Shown here one piece after another: positions 34,038-42,252 of a stretch of DNA of 64,000 nt (positions are counted from its first letter, which is position 1; each line of letters starts with the position of its first letter). The stretch is from an uncultured Porphyromonadaceae bacterium (GTDB taxonomy: Bacteria; Bacteroidota; Bacteroidia; Bacteroidales; Muribaculaceae). The notes beneath the pieces were generated by a model. The model made no database searches. It had not been told where the DNA came from and was given only the letters and a program-made list of their open reading frames with translations. The stretch covers positions 1 through 64,000 of the forward strand of contig UQGP01000003.1 in the NCBI GenBank assembly GCA_900540625.1, in the 5' to 3' direction. Both the position numbers and the translations under genes were made by a program.

Positions 34038-35894
34038 CTATTTCTTGCTTATACGGAAAACGGTACCTTCGATAAGGCTTACCCAAACATCGCCTGTCGA
34101 CGGATCAATGTCTATTCCATTAATCTCGCTGACACCAAGAGGGATGCTCCATACAACCTTCTGCGCAACAGGGTCTACGGCAGTCACGATGCCTCGACGA
34201 CTTCCGGCATACACGATCCCGTTGCTGTCTTCAGCTACTATACACGGCGCATGTTCATAGCCCAGCCCCATATCGATAGTCCAAAGTTCTTTGAAGTCAG
34301 ATGTACGCGTATCCACAGCCACCAATTCTCCGTCCATAGTCTTGGCATATACCCTCGAACCATCTCGGCTTACGCCGAGACTTTCACGATACTTATGGTT
34401 GTTGTTTCGCCACAACTGCTTTCCGGTTCTACGATCCAAGGCTGTCATATATCGGTCAGGAGCCACGACAAAGACCTTGTCTTCTGTTATTACCGGCACA
34501 ACATTGCCGGGGCCTAACATATTAGCAGTCTTACCATTGTTCCAGAACCAGCGTAGTCGTCCCGTGCGCAGGTCAAGACACCGCAGGTTGGTATCCCAAG
34601 CTCCGAACACCACATCGTTATCTTTTATTGCAGGAGCAGCCTGACAATAATTGAATATCGAGTCATAGCACCATATAACCTTGGTAGGGTTGGCTGCATC
34701 ACGACATTCGATGCGTTTATATCCGCCTTGAATATATCGTTTGCCGTCAGGAGATACCAAACCATCAGCAACGTATGGACCTTCCTTACCGGTTATATTG
34801 CGTACGATACGTCCTGTACGCGAATCCAGGACAAGTATGCCGCTGCAATATGGTGCAGCAACTAAATGCTTTTTACCGCCGAGAGCCACCGGGCGGCTGA
34901 ATACAGATGCACCATCGGGAACACGCACAGACCAGCGCATTTGACCGTCAGACTTACCGATGGCCCTGACATTGCCAACAGAAGTGGCAAAATACGCGTT
35001 GTCAGCATCAAAACCGATACGAGTGAATATCGACGCGCTATCAGCCCATACACGTGTTACATCATATCCGGCTGGTATATTTGATTTATCAAAGCCGATA
35101 CGAGCGTCTTTTATGGGAGTATGATTTGTTCGGTTAGACGTGGCAAAGCGTGCTACAGGGTCCTTGCCCAGTTGCTTATCGTATACGAATGTCCATTGAG
35201 GCGTCACATCGACAATGGAGTATCCGTAATTGCCCTTGCCCATATCCAGAGCGCGCACCATAACGCACTCAATATCACCTGCATCATATCGAATCCAGCG
35301 ATGATAGTGACCGTTGATATGTGCAATCACAGGGTATTGCAACAATATATCGGCATAATCTCGCCAATTATCCAGATCATTTTGACGTATGGGGTAGTGG
35401 TTGAATGATAAGACCTTTGCCTCCGGAGTAACCAAACTGTCAAGTGTCGACTTGAGCCAGTGCAGGTCCTCCTGTTTGATGTGTCCGTCACCCATCTTCA
35501 TAAACGGGCCGCAATTTATACCGACAACCACCAGAGAATCGATTTTGAACACAAATCGGTCATTGCCGAATATGTCCACAAACGTCTTGGTTGCGCTTTG
35601 ACTCCAGTTGTTTTCGTGGTTTCCGGGCAGTACATACAGTGGGAACCTGATAGCGGACACGATGGATTTAACGTTGGCCAGCTGCTCATCACTGCCCTCG
35701 TTAGTGAGGTCTCCGTCTATGATGACGGCATCAAAATTCCCGGCATTGATTTCGCTCACAGCACGCCGCAACTGCTCGTCATTGGCATTGCCGGGCGTCA
35801 CATGTATGTCCGACAGCACGGCAAAACGCTGCGACCACGCCATCGGTATGGCAATGGCAACAAACGCAGCAGCTAAAAATCTCTTAAGATGCAT
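34038..35894 (-). CDS. Metallophosphoesterase fused to a PQQ-like beta-propeller
   Basis: A 618-residue exported protein with signal peptide MHLKRFLAAAFVAIAIPMAWS. Residues about 22-240 are a calcineurin-like phosphoesterase with the full metal set: LSDIHVTP, IDGDLTNEG, LPGNHENNW, FNHYPIR and INGHYHRW. Residues about 270-618 form a PQQ-type beta-propeller with repeats such as LDSRTGRIVR, LDLRTGRLRW, LDRRTGKQLW and VDTRTSDFKELW. The substrate could be a phosphodiester in the periplasm; the propeller may bind a ligand or partner. It is transcribed alone, converging on pgk and diverging from dnaG. Confidence 0.87.
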   Translation of the reverse strand: MHLKRFLAAAFVAIAIPMAWSQRFAVLSDIHVTPGNANDEQLRRAVSEINAGNFDAVIIDGDLTNEGSDEQLANVKSIVSAIRFPLYVLPGNHENNWSQSATKTFVDIFGNDRFVFKIDSLVVVGINCGPFMKMGDGHIKQEDLHWLKSTLDSLVTPEAKVLSFNHYPIRQNDLDNWRDYADILLQYPVIAHINGHYHRWIRYDAGDIECVMVRALDMGKGNYGYSIVDVTPQWTFVYDKQLGKDPVARFATSNRTNHTPIKDARIGFDKSNIPAGYDVTRVWADSASIFTRIGFDADNAYFATSVGNVRAIGKSDGQMRWSVRVPDGASVFSRPVALGGKKHLVAAPYCSGILVLDSRTGRIVRNITGKEGPYVADGLVSPDGKRYIQGGYKRIECRDAANPTKVIWCYDSIFNYCQAAPAIKDNDVVFGAWDTNLRCLDLRTGRLRWFWNNGKTANMLGPGNVVPVITEDKVFVVAPDRYMTALDRRTGKQLWRNNNHKYRESLGVSRDGSRVYAKTMDGELVAVDTRTSDFKELWTIDMGLGYEHAPCIVAEDSNGIVYAGSRRGIVTAVDPVAQKVVWSIPLGVSEINGIDIDPSTGDVWVSLIEGTVFRISKK

Positions 35895-35992
35895 ATTATC
35901 TTTTATTGGGTTTTATATTATGGTGAAACTTGGATTTTGTCGATATAACGTATGTAAAGATACAGACTTTTTTTGTAACTTCGCTATACATT

Positions 35993-38224
35993 ATGAAAAA
36001 GATTGACGACGAAACACGGCAGCGCATACTTGATGCGGCAGATATTGTCGAAGTAGTTAGCGACTTCGTAAGCCTTAAACGACGAGGAGCAAACTATATA
36101 GGATTATGTCCGTTCCACAATGAGCGGACACCGTCGTTCTCTGTCTCACGCAGCCGCGGTATCTGCAAATGCTTCAGTTGCGGAGAAGGCGGGTCGGCTG
36201 TCAATTTCATAATGAAGATAGAAAACATCGGGTACTACGATGCGCTCAAATACCTTGCGCGCAAGTACGGCATCGAAGTCAAAGAACACGAAGTGTCCGC
36301 AGAAGAACGAGAAGCGGAAAACAGGCGCGAATCAATGATGGCCGTGAATAGTTTTGCGTTAGAACACTTCGAACACAATATACACGATACTGAAAACGGA
36401 CGGGAAATCGGTCTTAGCTACTTCAAAGAACGCGGCGTCAACGATGAAATGATTAAGCACTTCCATTTGGGGTATGCACTTGATGCCCCTGACGACCTAT
36501 TAAAATCCGCCTTAGCCAAAGGCTACCGCGAACAAGTGCTCTTAGACACAGGATTATGTGCCAAGAACAATCGAGAAATTACATACGACCGCTTCAAAGG
36601 CCGCGTAGTATACCCTATATTCAGTGTCTCGGGACGGCCCATAGCTTTCGGAGGAAGAACCTTGCGTTCCGACAAAAAGATAGCTAAATATGTCAACTCT
36701 CCGGAATCCGAGATTTACCATAAGTCATCGGTACTTTACGGCCTATATCAAGCCAAACAATCCATAGTACGCAAAGACAAATGCTTTCTTGTAGAAGGTT
36801 ATATGGACGTGATTTCCATGTGTCAGGCCGGTATAACGAACGTAGTGGCTTCGTCCGGTACATCTTTGACACAAGGACAAATACGTCTAATACATCGCTT
36901 CGCGAAGAACGTTACCGTAATTTACGACTCGGATGCGGCAGGTATAAAGGCTTCACTCAGAGGCATAGACCTTCTACTTGCCGAGGGGCTGAACATCAAA
37001 GTGCTTTTGCTTCCCGACGGGGACGATCCCGATACGTTTGCACAGCACAACAGTCCGGCATTTGTCGAGAAATACATTGAAGACAACGAACAAGACTTCA
37101 TCGGATTCAAGACTCGTATACTACTTGACGGAGCAAAGAACGACCCACTGCAGCGTTCACGAGTTATCACTGATATCATAAACTCTGTTGCATGTATCCC
37201 GGATCCGATAACGCGGCGTATATATCTGCAAGAGTGTAGTCGCTCGTTGGATATGGACGAGACAACATTGGCACTGCAACTGAAACGTGCTATGGCGAAC
37301 AAAGAAGAAAAGCGCCACTACGAAGCCACGGTGAATGCGCAGACTCGAAAATTACCACAAGACTCGGACACGCAAAAGACCGAAGCAGCAGAAAAGCAGT
37401 CTCAGCCTCAAACAACAGATGCTGCAGTCACGACAGCAGACCAAGCATCCGCCGTCTTTGCTACATCGTCATCATTCATTCGTCCATACGAAATCGAATT
37501 ACTCCGCTATGTCGTACGTTTTGGTATGACTAAGCTATGTGACGCATACGATTCGGAAAACAATCCCGTCGTGTTATCTGTATTTGGATATGTATACCAA
37601 GACTTTACGGACGAAGGCATCAGCTTTTCCACTGACGAATGCGCACGACTATGGGACGCGATTAAGGCTATAGCCGACAACTGGTCGGCAGACTGGAAAA
37701 TACATAGCGAAATCACAGAACGCAAAGTTTCCGAATTTGAAGAAAAACGTCGTATAGAGATTAAAGAACAAGCCAAAGATATTCAAGATATCCAGAGACT
37801 GGAAAGCACCTTAGCTTTTGATGCAGAGCAGTTGAAAGAAAACCTCGATAAGACATTCGCAAGCAACTATCTCAGCGAACGATTACTCTCTCACCCGGAT
37901 GATATTGTTCGCAACCTTGCCGGAGAATTAGCTATAAGCAAACACTCCCTTAGCAAGATACACAGCAAAATGACTAATATGCCCTCCGAGTTGGATACCT
38001 TGCCGCAGAAATTACCCGAAGCATTATATAGCCTAAAATACGCCATACTGATTGAGCACGAACGTTCATTGCGTGTTCAATTAACTAAATTGCAGAAAGA
38101 TAGCAACAGTAATTTCGAGCAACAGATAAACTTGATACAACAGCTACGGGAGACCAATACCAGCATTAAACAGCTTGCGCATTTCCTTGGCGAACGAATA
38201 TACGACCCGGCAAATCGGAAATAA
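35993..38224 (+). CDS. dnaG: DNA primase DnaG
   Basis: DnaG makes RNA primers for replication. The 743-residue protein has an N-terminal zinc ribbon (Cys39, His42, Cys60, Cys63 in CPFHNERTPS and CKCFSCGEGG). The catalytic TOPRIM core includes FLVEGYMDVISM and VIYDSDAAGIKA, and a helicase-binding C-terminal region runs from about 500. A low-complexity Gln/Thr/Ala-rich linker lies at about 440-495. The ATG at 35993 starts the conserved MKKIDDETRQRIL; the upstream in-frame ATG at 35930 has no support. It diverges from the phosphoesterase gene. Confidence 0.96.
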   Translation: MKKIDDETRQRILDAADIVEVVSDFVSLKRRGANYIGLCPFHNERTPSFSVSRSRGICKCFSCGEGGSAVNFIMKIENIGYYDALKYLARKYGIEVKEHEVSAEEREAENRRESMMAVNSFALEHFEHNIHDTENGREIGLSYFKERGVNDEMIKHFHLGYALDAPDDLLKSALAKGYREQVLLDTGLCAKNNREITYDRFKGRVVYPIFSVSGRPIAFGGRTLRSDKKIAKYVNSPESEIYHKSSVLYGLYQAKQSIVRKDKCFLVEGYMDVISMCQAGITNVVASSGTSLTQGQIRLIHRFAKNVTVIYDSDAAGIKASLRGIDLLLAEGLNIKVLLLPDGDDPDTFAQHNSPAFVEKYIEDNEQDFIGFKTRILLDGAKNDPLQRSRVITDIINSVACIPDPITRRIYLQECSRSLDMDETTLALQLKRAMANKEEKRHYEATVNAQTRKLPQDSDTQKTEAAEKQSQPQTTDAAVTTADQASAVFATSSSFIRPYEIELLRYVVRFGMTKLCDAYDSENNPVVLSVFGYVYQDFTDEGISFSTDECARLWDAIKAIADNWSADWKIHSEITERKVSEFEEKRRIEIKEQAKDIQDIQRLESTLAFDAEQLKENLDKTFASNYLSERLLSHPDDIVRNLAGELAISKHSLSKIHSKMTNMPSELDTLPQKLPEALYSLKYAILIEHERSLRVQLTKLQKDSNSNFEQQINLIQQLRETNTSIKQLAHFLGERIYDPANRK

Positions 38225-38297
38225 AGCAGAAGTATTAACGGATGCAAAAACACCATAAACAAAACTAAGGCGAGAAACACCTTACACGTAAAATTAC

Positions 38298-38305
38298 TAT
38301 CTTTG
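38298..38305 (+). promoter_or_regulatory. -7 box (TATCTTTG) for the NlpC/P60 gene
   Basis: Perfect TAnnTTTG match, 62 bases before the start codon, between dnaG and the NlpC/P60 gene. Confidence 0.45.
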
Positions 38306-38367
38306 CATCAGACAAAAGGAATAATGCCGAAAAACCTTCGGTACCTTAAATAAACCAGTCTACAGAC

Positions 38368-38982
38368 ATGAAACCGATAGCATTAACATTATCCGCATTG
38401 CTGCTTGTGAGTGCCCAAACATTTTGGACACTTGCCCAAGAACCGCATGTCGATATGCAGACAGATCAGAATGTTATCGATGATTATACCTCACAACTTA
38501 CATCAAACATCGCAGATCCGACTTCGGCTTTTCTGAATTTGGATGAGCCTTTGCGCGAAGATGCTTCTGCTTACAGCAACGGAACGAGCAATTCGTTGGT
38601 ATACCAAATTATTGACTACGCAAAAAACTATCTCGGACGTCCGTATCGTTCAGGTGCTAAGGGGCCCAGGGCTTTTGACTGCTCAGGGTTCACGAGTTTC
38701 GTATTCAGGAATTTTGATATATCCCTAAGTCCTTCGTCAAGAGATCAATACACACAAGGCGAACAAATAAATCTCAGTGAGGTTCGGCCGGGTGATTTAT
38801 TGTTTTTTGGCGGACGTCGCGGCGGAAGCACAGTAGGACATGTGGCTATGGCTGTAGAAGTCAAAGACAATGGGACAATCAAGTTTATACATGCAGCCCA
38901 AAGAGGTATATGCTATGATACTTATCCGGACGGAGGCTATTATAGCAAACGTTTTATAGGCGCACGACGAGTTATCCAATAA
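38368..38982 (+). CDS. NlpC/P60 family cell-wall hydrolase
   Basis: A 204-residue exported cysteine peptidase. The signal peptide (MKPIALTLSALLLVSAQTFW) is followed by a spacer and an NlpC/P60 domain from about residue 78. The catalytic Cys105 is in FDCSGFTSFVF, His158 in VGHVAMAVEV and the third residue near His175 in FIHAAQRG. These enzymes cut D-Glu-meso-DAP bonds in peptidoglycan peptides. There is no separate SH3 or LysM domain. The stop codon lies inside a terminator hairpin shared with the converging HAD gene. Confidence 0.93.
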   Translation: MKPIALTLSALLLVSAQTFWTLAQEPHVDMQTDQNVIDDYTSQLTSNIADPTSAFLNLDEPLREDASAYSNGTSNSLVYQIIDYAKNYLGRPYRSGAKGPRAFDCSGFTSFVFRNFDISLSPSSRDQYTQGEQINLSEVRPGDLLFFGGRRGGSTVGHVAMAVEVKDNGTIKFIHAAQRGICYDTYPDGGYYSKRFIGARRVIQ

Positions 38983-39011
38983 AAAAGCATTGCATAATGC
39001 AATGCTTTTTT
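38981..39011. terminator. Bidirectional terminator overlapping two stop codons
   Basis: AAAAAAGCATTGCA (38981-38994) and TGCAATGCTTTTTT (38998-39011) form a perfect 14-bp stem with a 3-base loop. A and T runs on each side make it work on both strands. It overlaps the stop codon of the NlpC/P60 gene (38980-38982) and that of the HAD gene (39010-39012). Confidence 0.9.
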
Positions 39012-39651
39012 ATTTAAACAATTGGTCGACGTATAATGGTCGTAATCTGTCAATTACGGCATCTCCGTATTCTTTCAACAGCGAACTCGAATTGGTCGTA
39101 GCTATAGCTACGACATACGCACCGGCAGCGCGTCCGGCCTTTAATCCATTTATTGAATCCTCAAAGACAATACAATTTTCCGGAGCGATGCCAATGCGTT
39201 TTGCTCCGATAAGGTATCCTTCCGGGTCAGGTTTTCCGTGACAAACATCTTCAGACGTGATTATATCAGTGAACATTGCGGCAAAATCCGGTAATTGCTC
39301 GACCATGTGCGACATCTTGAGGCGTGTACTACTTGTCACAATAGCCATAGGGATGCCTCGCGTCTTCAATTCAGAGACAAAACCATATACGCCATCAAAA
39401 AGTCTATATTCCATCAACTGTTCATGCTCTTCGAGAAGTTGCTTTATTCGCTGTTGCTTCTCCTGTTCAGGAAAATATGTATCAAGAATATAGGGTAGGG
39501 TGCATCCTTTGATTACCAGAGCAAAATCCTTAATACCGGTAGGATAAATTGCATCAATACCGCTCCAGAAATCAGTATATATACCTTCCGAGTCAATCAA
39601 GACCCCGTCAAGGTCGAACAATGCGCCGAGCCTACTATTTAAATCTACCAT
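39010..39651 (-). CDS. HAD family hydrolase (beta-phosphoglucomutase-like)
   Basis: A 213-residue cytoplasmic phosphatase or phosphomutase. Motif I FDLDGVLIDSEG supplies the aspartate nucleophile, motif II is VTSSTR, and motifs III/IV are KPDPEGYLIGAKRIG and CIVFEDSINGLKAG. Substrate is unknown; many relatives act on sugar phosphates. It is the last gene of the proS operon and its start overlaps the HU-LysM gene by 17 bp. The stop codon lies in the shared terminator. Confidence 0.93.
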   Translation of the reverse strand: MVDLNSRLGALFDLDGVLIDSEGIYTDFWSGIDAIYPTGIKDFALVIKGCTLPYILDTYFPEQEKQQRIKQLLEEHEQLMEYRLFDGVYGFVSELKTRGIPMAIVTSSTRLKMSHMVEQLPDFAAMFTDIITSEDVCHGKPDPEGYLIGAKRIGIAPENCIVFEDSINGLKAGRAAGAYVVAIATTNSSSLLKEYGDAVIDRLRPLYVDQLFK

Positions 39652-40837
39652 AAATTTGTGCAGCTAATTGCCTTGCTTGCCGTATATTGCTTTCAGTCGG
39701 AGTCGGGTCGGCAAGGAATTCGGTAATTTCAGGAATCATAATACGCGTACCGGGCTTAATACGATCCGGATGACGCAATCGAGATTTATTAGCCTCATAA
39801 ATATACACCCAATAATCCTTAACCCCATAATACTTCTTGGCTAAAGTTGTGAGGAACTGATGTGCAGTTACTACATCGTATCTTGGTTCGATAACGTTTT
39901 TTTCCTGAACAATGTTCGGGGTATCAGATGTACACGTATCTTGTCCGGCTTTTTGTGGCTGAGTGACGTCATTTGTCTCCGGTTTTATCCCATCCGTTTT
40001 TGTTATGACCGGAGTTTGGCGTATGTCTACATAACGGTCGATATCATCATGGAAATAATAACCGATTGCAATACCAATCAATGCTCCGACCAAAATGCCG
40101 ACTATGCCCCATAGCAAAGACCTACACTTTCGACGTGGTAGAATATACACCTCTGCCTGTTCGTCGTCAGCTTCATCATCTGTGTCGTTTGCGACATCTG
40201 AATTATCAATGTCCGTATGCAGATTTGAATCAGATAAATCAGAATCTGTATCTATTTCTGCAGAATCGTCATTGATGTTCGAATCAGTGTGTCCCGAAAC
40301 TGGCTGATCGGATGTCTCACTCTGTTCAGACACGGGCTGACAAATAACAGACGACTCGACTGTTTTATCATCCTTATCGGGACATACGTCATCATCAGCC
40401 TCCGCATCGACAGCACTTGTACCAAGGTTGGAGTCTTGCTTATCGTCTGCAAAACCATTATCATCCGATTGTACCACTGGATTTTGTTCACTTTGCGACG
40501 AATCGTGATTATCCAATGATTCCTGCGAAGCGGCATCTATAGAATTATCGTCCTGTATATCAACGCCGCCAGGTATCGGAACCGGGACAAAAGCCTCAAA
40601 GGGCGCATTAAGGACCTTTGCCAAAGACTCATCTGGCTTGAAAGTAACAACAGAATCGGCATCAGACGAACGCGAAAAAGTTCCCAAGCCTTTTATGGAA
40701 ACATCGCCTCCGGAGACAAGACCATACGATATTGTCTCAAAATACAACTGGATAAAATGTTGTGCTTCGGCATCTGAGACGCCGATACGTGCAGCCAAAA
40801 CCTCAGCCAACCGATTTAGCGCAATTATCTGTGCCAT
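39635..40837 (-). CDS. HU-type DNA-binding domain / transmembrane / LysM-like protein
   Basis: A 400-residue single-pass membrane protein in three parts. Residues 1-90 form an HU/IHF-like domain (LAEVLAARIGVSDAEAQHF, then VSIKGLGTFSR and TFKPDESLAKVLNA) with a shortened arm. About 92-230 is a long Asp/Ser/Glu-rich linker. A basic stop (RRKCR) leads into a helix at about 241-261 (WGIVGILVGALIGIAIGYYF), and 320-370 is LysM-like (LTTLAKKYYGVKDYWVYIYEANK, KPGTRIMIP). The DNA-binding end would be cytoplasmic and the LysM end periplasmic. It follows a normal HU gene by 3 bp. Related HU-CCDC81-type proteins with SPOR domains are known in Bacteroidetes and predicted to link nucleoid and envelope. Confidence 0.82.
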   Translation of the reverse strand: MAQIIALNRLAEVLAARIGVSDAEAQHFIQLYFETISYGLVSGGDVSIKGLGTFSRSSDADSVVTFKPDESLAKVLNAPFEAFVPVPIPGGVDIQDDNSIDAASQESLDNHDSSQSEQNPVVQSDDNGFADDKQDSNLGTSAVDAEADDDVCPDKDDKTVESSVICQPVSEQSETSDQPVSGHTDSNINDDSAEIDTDSDLSDSNLHTDIDNSDVANDTDDEADDEQAEVYILPRRKCRSLLWGIVGILVGALIGIAIGYYFHDDIDRYVDIRQTPVITKTDGIKPETNDVTQPQKAGQDTCTSDTPNIVQEKNVIEPRYDVVTAHQFLTTLAKKYYGVKDYWVYIYEANKSRLRHPDRIKPGTRIMIPEITEFLADPTPTESNIRQARQLAAQIYGRFK

Positions 40838-40840
40838 ACT

Positions 40841-41128
40841 TTAGTCCTTAATTGATTTAAGTACAGCCTTTTTAAGCCCGGAACCGACACGCAATTTAGC
40901 CTTGACACTGGGCGGCATCAGTATACGTTGCCCGGTATCAGTGTCTACTGTTATATACTCGTCAGTCTTGGCTGCACAAAAAGTGCCAAAGCCAGGTATT
41001 GCGACATCATTCATTTCCGTAAGCGAATGTACTATGACATCTTTGAGCAATTCGGCAAACGCACCGGTACGTTTGGTATCCATGCCGCACGAACGAGACA
41101 ATGTATTTATAAACGTCTTATATTCCAT
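40841..41128 (-). CDS. HU family DNA-binding protein
   Basis: A 95-residue nucleoid protein of normal HU/IHF size. Two N-terminal helices lead to IPGFGTFCAAKTDEYITV, where the DNA-wrapping arm begins, then DTGQRILMPPSVKAKLRVGSGLKKAVL. Compared with classical HU the arm lacks the usual R-N-P tip and has TDTGQRI instead, so DNA bending may differ. It sits between a glycosyltransferase gene (12 bp) and the HU-LysM gene (3 bp), suggesting equimolar production with the membrane-bound HU protein. Confidence 0.9.
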   Translation of the reverse strand: MEYKTFINTLSRSCGMDTKRTGAFAELLKDVIVHSLTEMNDVAIPGFGTFCAAKTDEYITVDTDTGQRILMPPSVKAKLRVGSGLKKAVLKSIKD

Positions 41129-41140
41129 TATACTAAGCCT

Positions 41141-42223
41141 TTAATCCCACAAGCTTTCACCTATGGCATAACGTGGCCGATGTTTGACCTCCATAAATAT
41201 CTTGCCGACATATTCGCCGACTATACCGACAGCCATCAGAATCAGACTGCCGAGGAACCAAACAGATAACATCAATGATGCCCATCCGGATACGCTATTA
41301 TTATTAAAGTATGATATCAATACCCAGATGGCTACAATTATATCGATTATCATCAAAGCCAGTCCCACGCCAAAAATGATGCGCATGGGTTTGGCCGAAA
41401 AAGATGTTATACCGTCTATGGATAACGACAGCATCTTGCCCAGCGGATATTTCGATTCGCCTGCTACACGTGCCGTGCGCGCATAATACACACACGAATT
41501 ATTAAGGCCGATATTGGGTATAATACCACGCAAAAACAGATTGGTCTCTCCATACTCTGCCAGCATATCGAGCGCTTTAGCGCTCATCAACCGATAATCC
41601 GCATGGTCGTATATGGTATTAAGTCCCATAGCCTTTTGAAAGCGATAAAAAGCATGCGCTGTATTGCGCTTAAACCACGAATCGGTTTTGCGGGACGATC
41701 GGACACCATACACTATGTCATCACCATCCAAATGACGACGAACCATCTCAATCATCGCCAAGGGATCATCTTGTAAGTCTGCATCAATTGATATAGCAGC
41801 ATCACAACGCCCGCGAACAAACATCAATCCGGCCAATAATGCGTTTTGATGTCCTCGATTATGGGCAAGTGATATGGCCCGAACGTTTTTATTGTCGGCA
41901 TGCATTTGCCGCAGCAACTTCCAGGTATCGTCACGACTGCCATCATTGACACATAAGATGTAGCTGTCTTCCGTAGCAAGTCCACGGTCGTGCATATCCT
42001 GCAGTATTTGCAGCATTCGTGGAATGGTCAATGGCAAGGCCTCCTGCTCGTTGTAGCATGGAACGACAATGGCAATAGTTGCCGGCTGCTGTTTATAACC
42101 TCCACGGGATTCCTCATCTCCCGATTTGGGAGATGAAATCGCCGATTCCTTTAAAGGAACATTTTTCTTTGAAGGTTCAGCCACTGTATCGACCGCCGTT
42201 TTGTGCTCTGCAAATGCTTCCAT
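41141..42223 (-). CDS. GT2 glycosyltransferase, polyprenyl-phosphate type
   Basis: A 360-residue inner-membrane enzyme. After a 45-residue polar leader, the GT2 domain (about 48-270) has VVPCYNEQEALP, VNDGSRDDTW and the metal-binding ISIDADLQDDP, with SRKTDSWFKR nearby. Two C-terminal helices at about 277-300 and 308-335 match the DPM1/GtrB/ArnC group, which loads a sugar onto undecaprenyl phosphate. The sugar is not predictable. It lies 29 bp downstream of proS and 12 bp upstream of HU. Confidence 0.88.
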   Translation of the reverse strand: MEAFAEHKTAVDTVAEPSKKNVPLKESAISSPKSGDEESRGGYKQQPATIAIVVPCYNEQEALPLTIPRMLQILQDMHDRGLATEDSYILCVNDGSRDDTWKLLRQMHADNKNVRAISLAHNRGHQNALLAGLMFVRGRCDAAISIDADLQDDPLAMIEMVRRHLDGDDIVYGVRSSRKTDSWFKRNTAHAFYRFQKAMGLNTIYDHADYRLMSAKALDMLAEYGETNLFLRGIIPNIGLNNSCVYYARTARVAGESKYPLGKMLSLSIDGITSFSAKPMRIIFGVGLALMIIDIIVAIWVLISYFNNNSVSGWASLMLSVWFLGSLILMAVGIVGEYVGKIFMEVKHRPRYAIGESLWD

Positions 42224-42252
42224 AGATATCCGAAAAGATTATCTACTATTTA

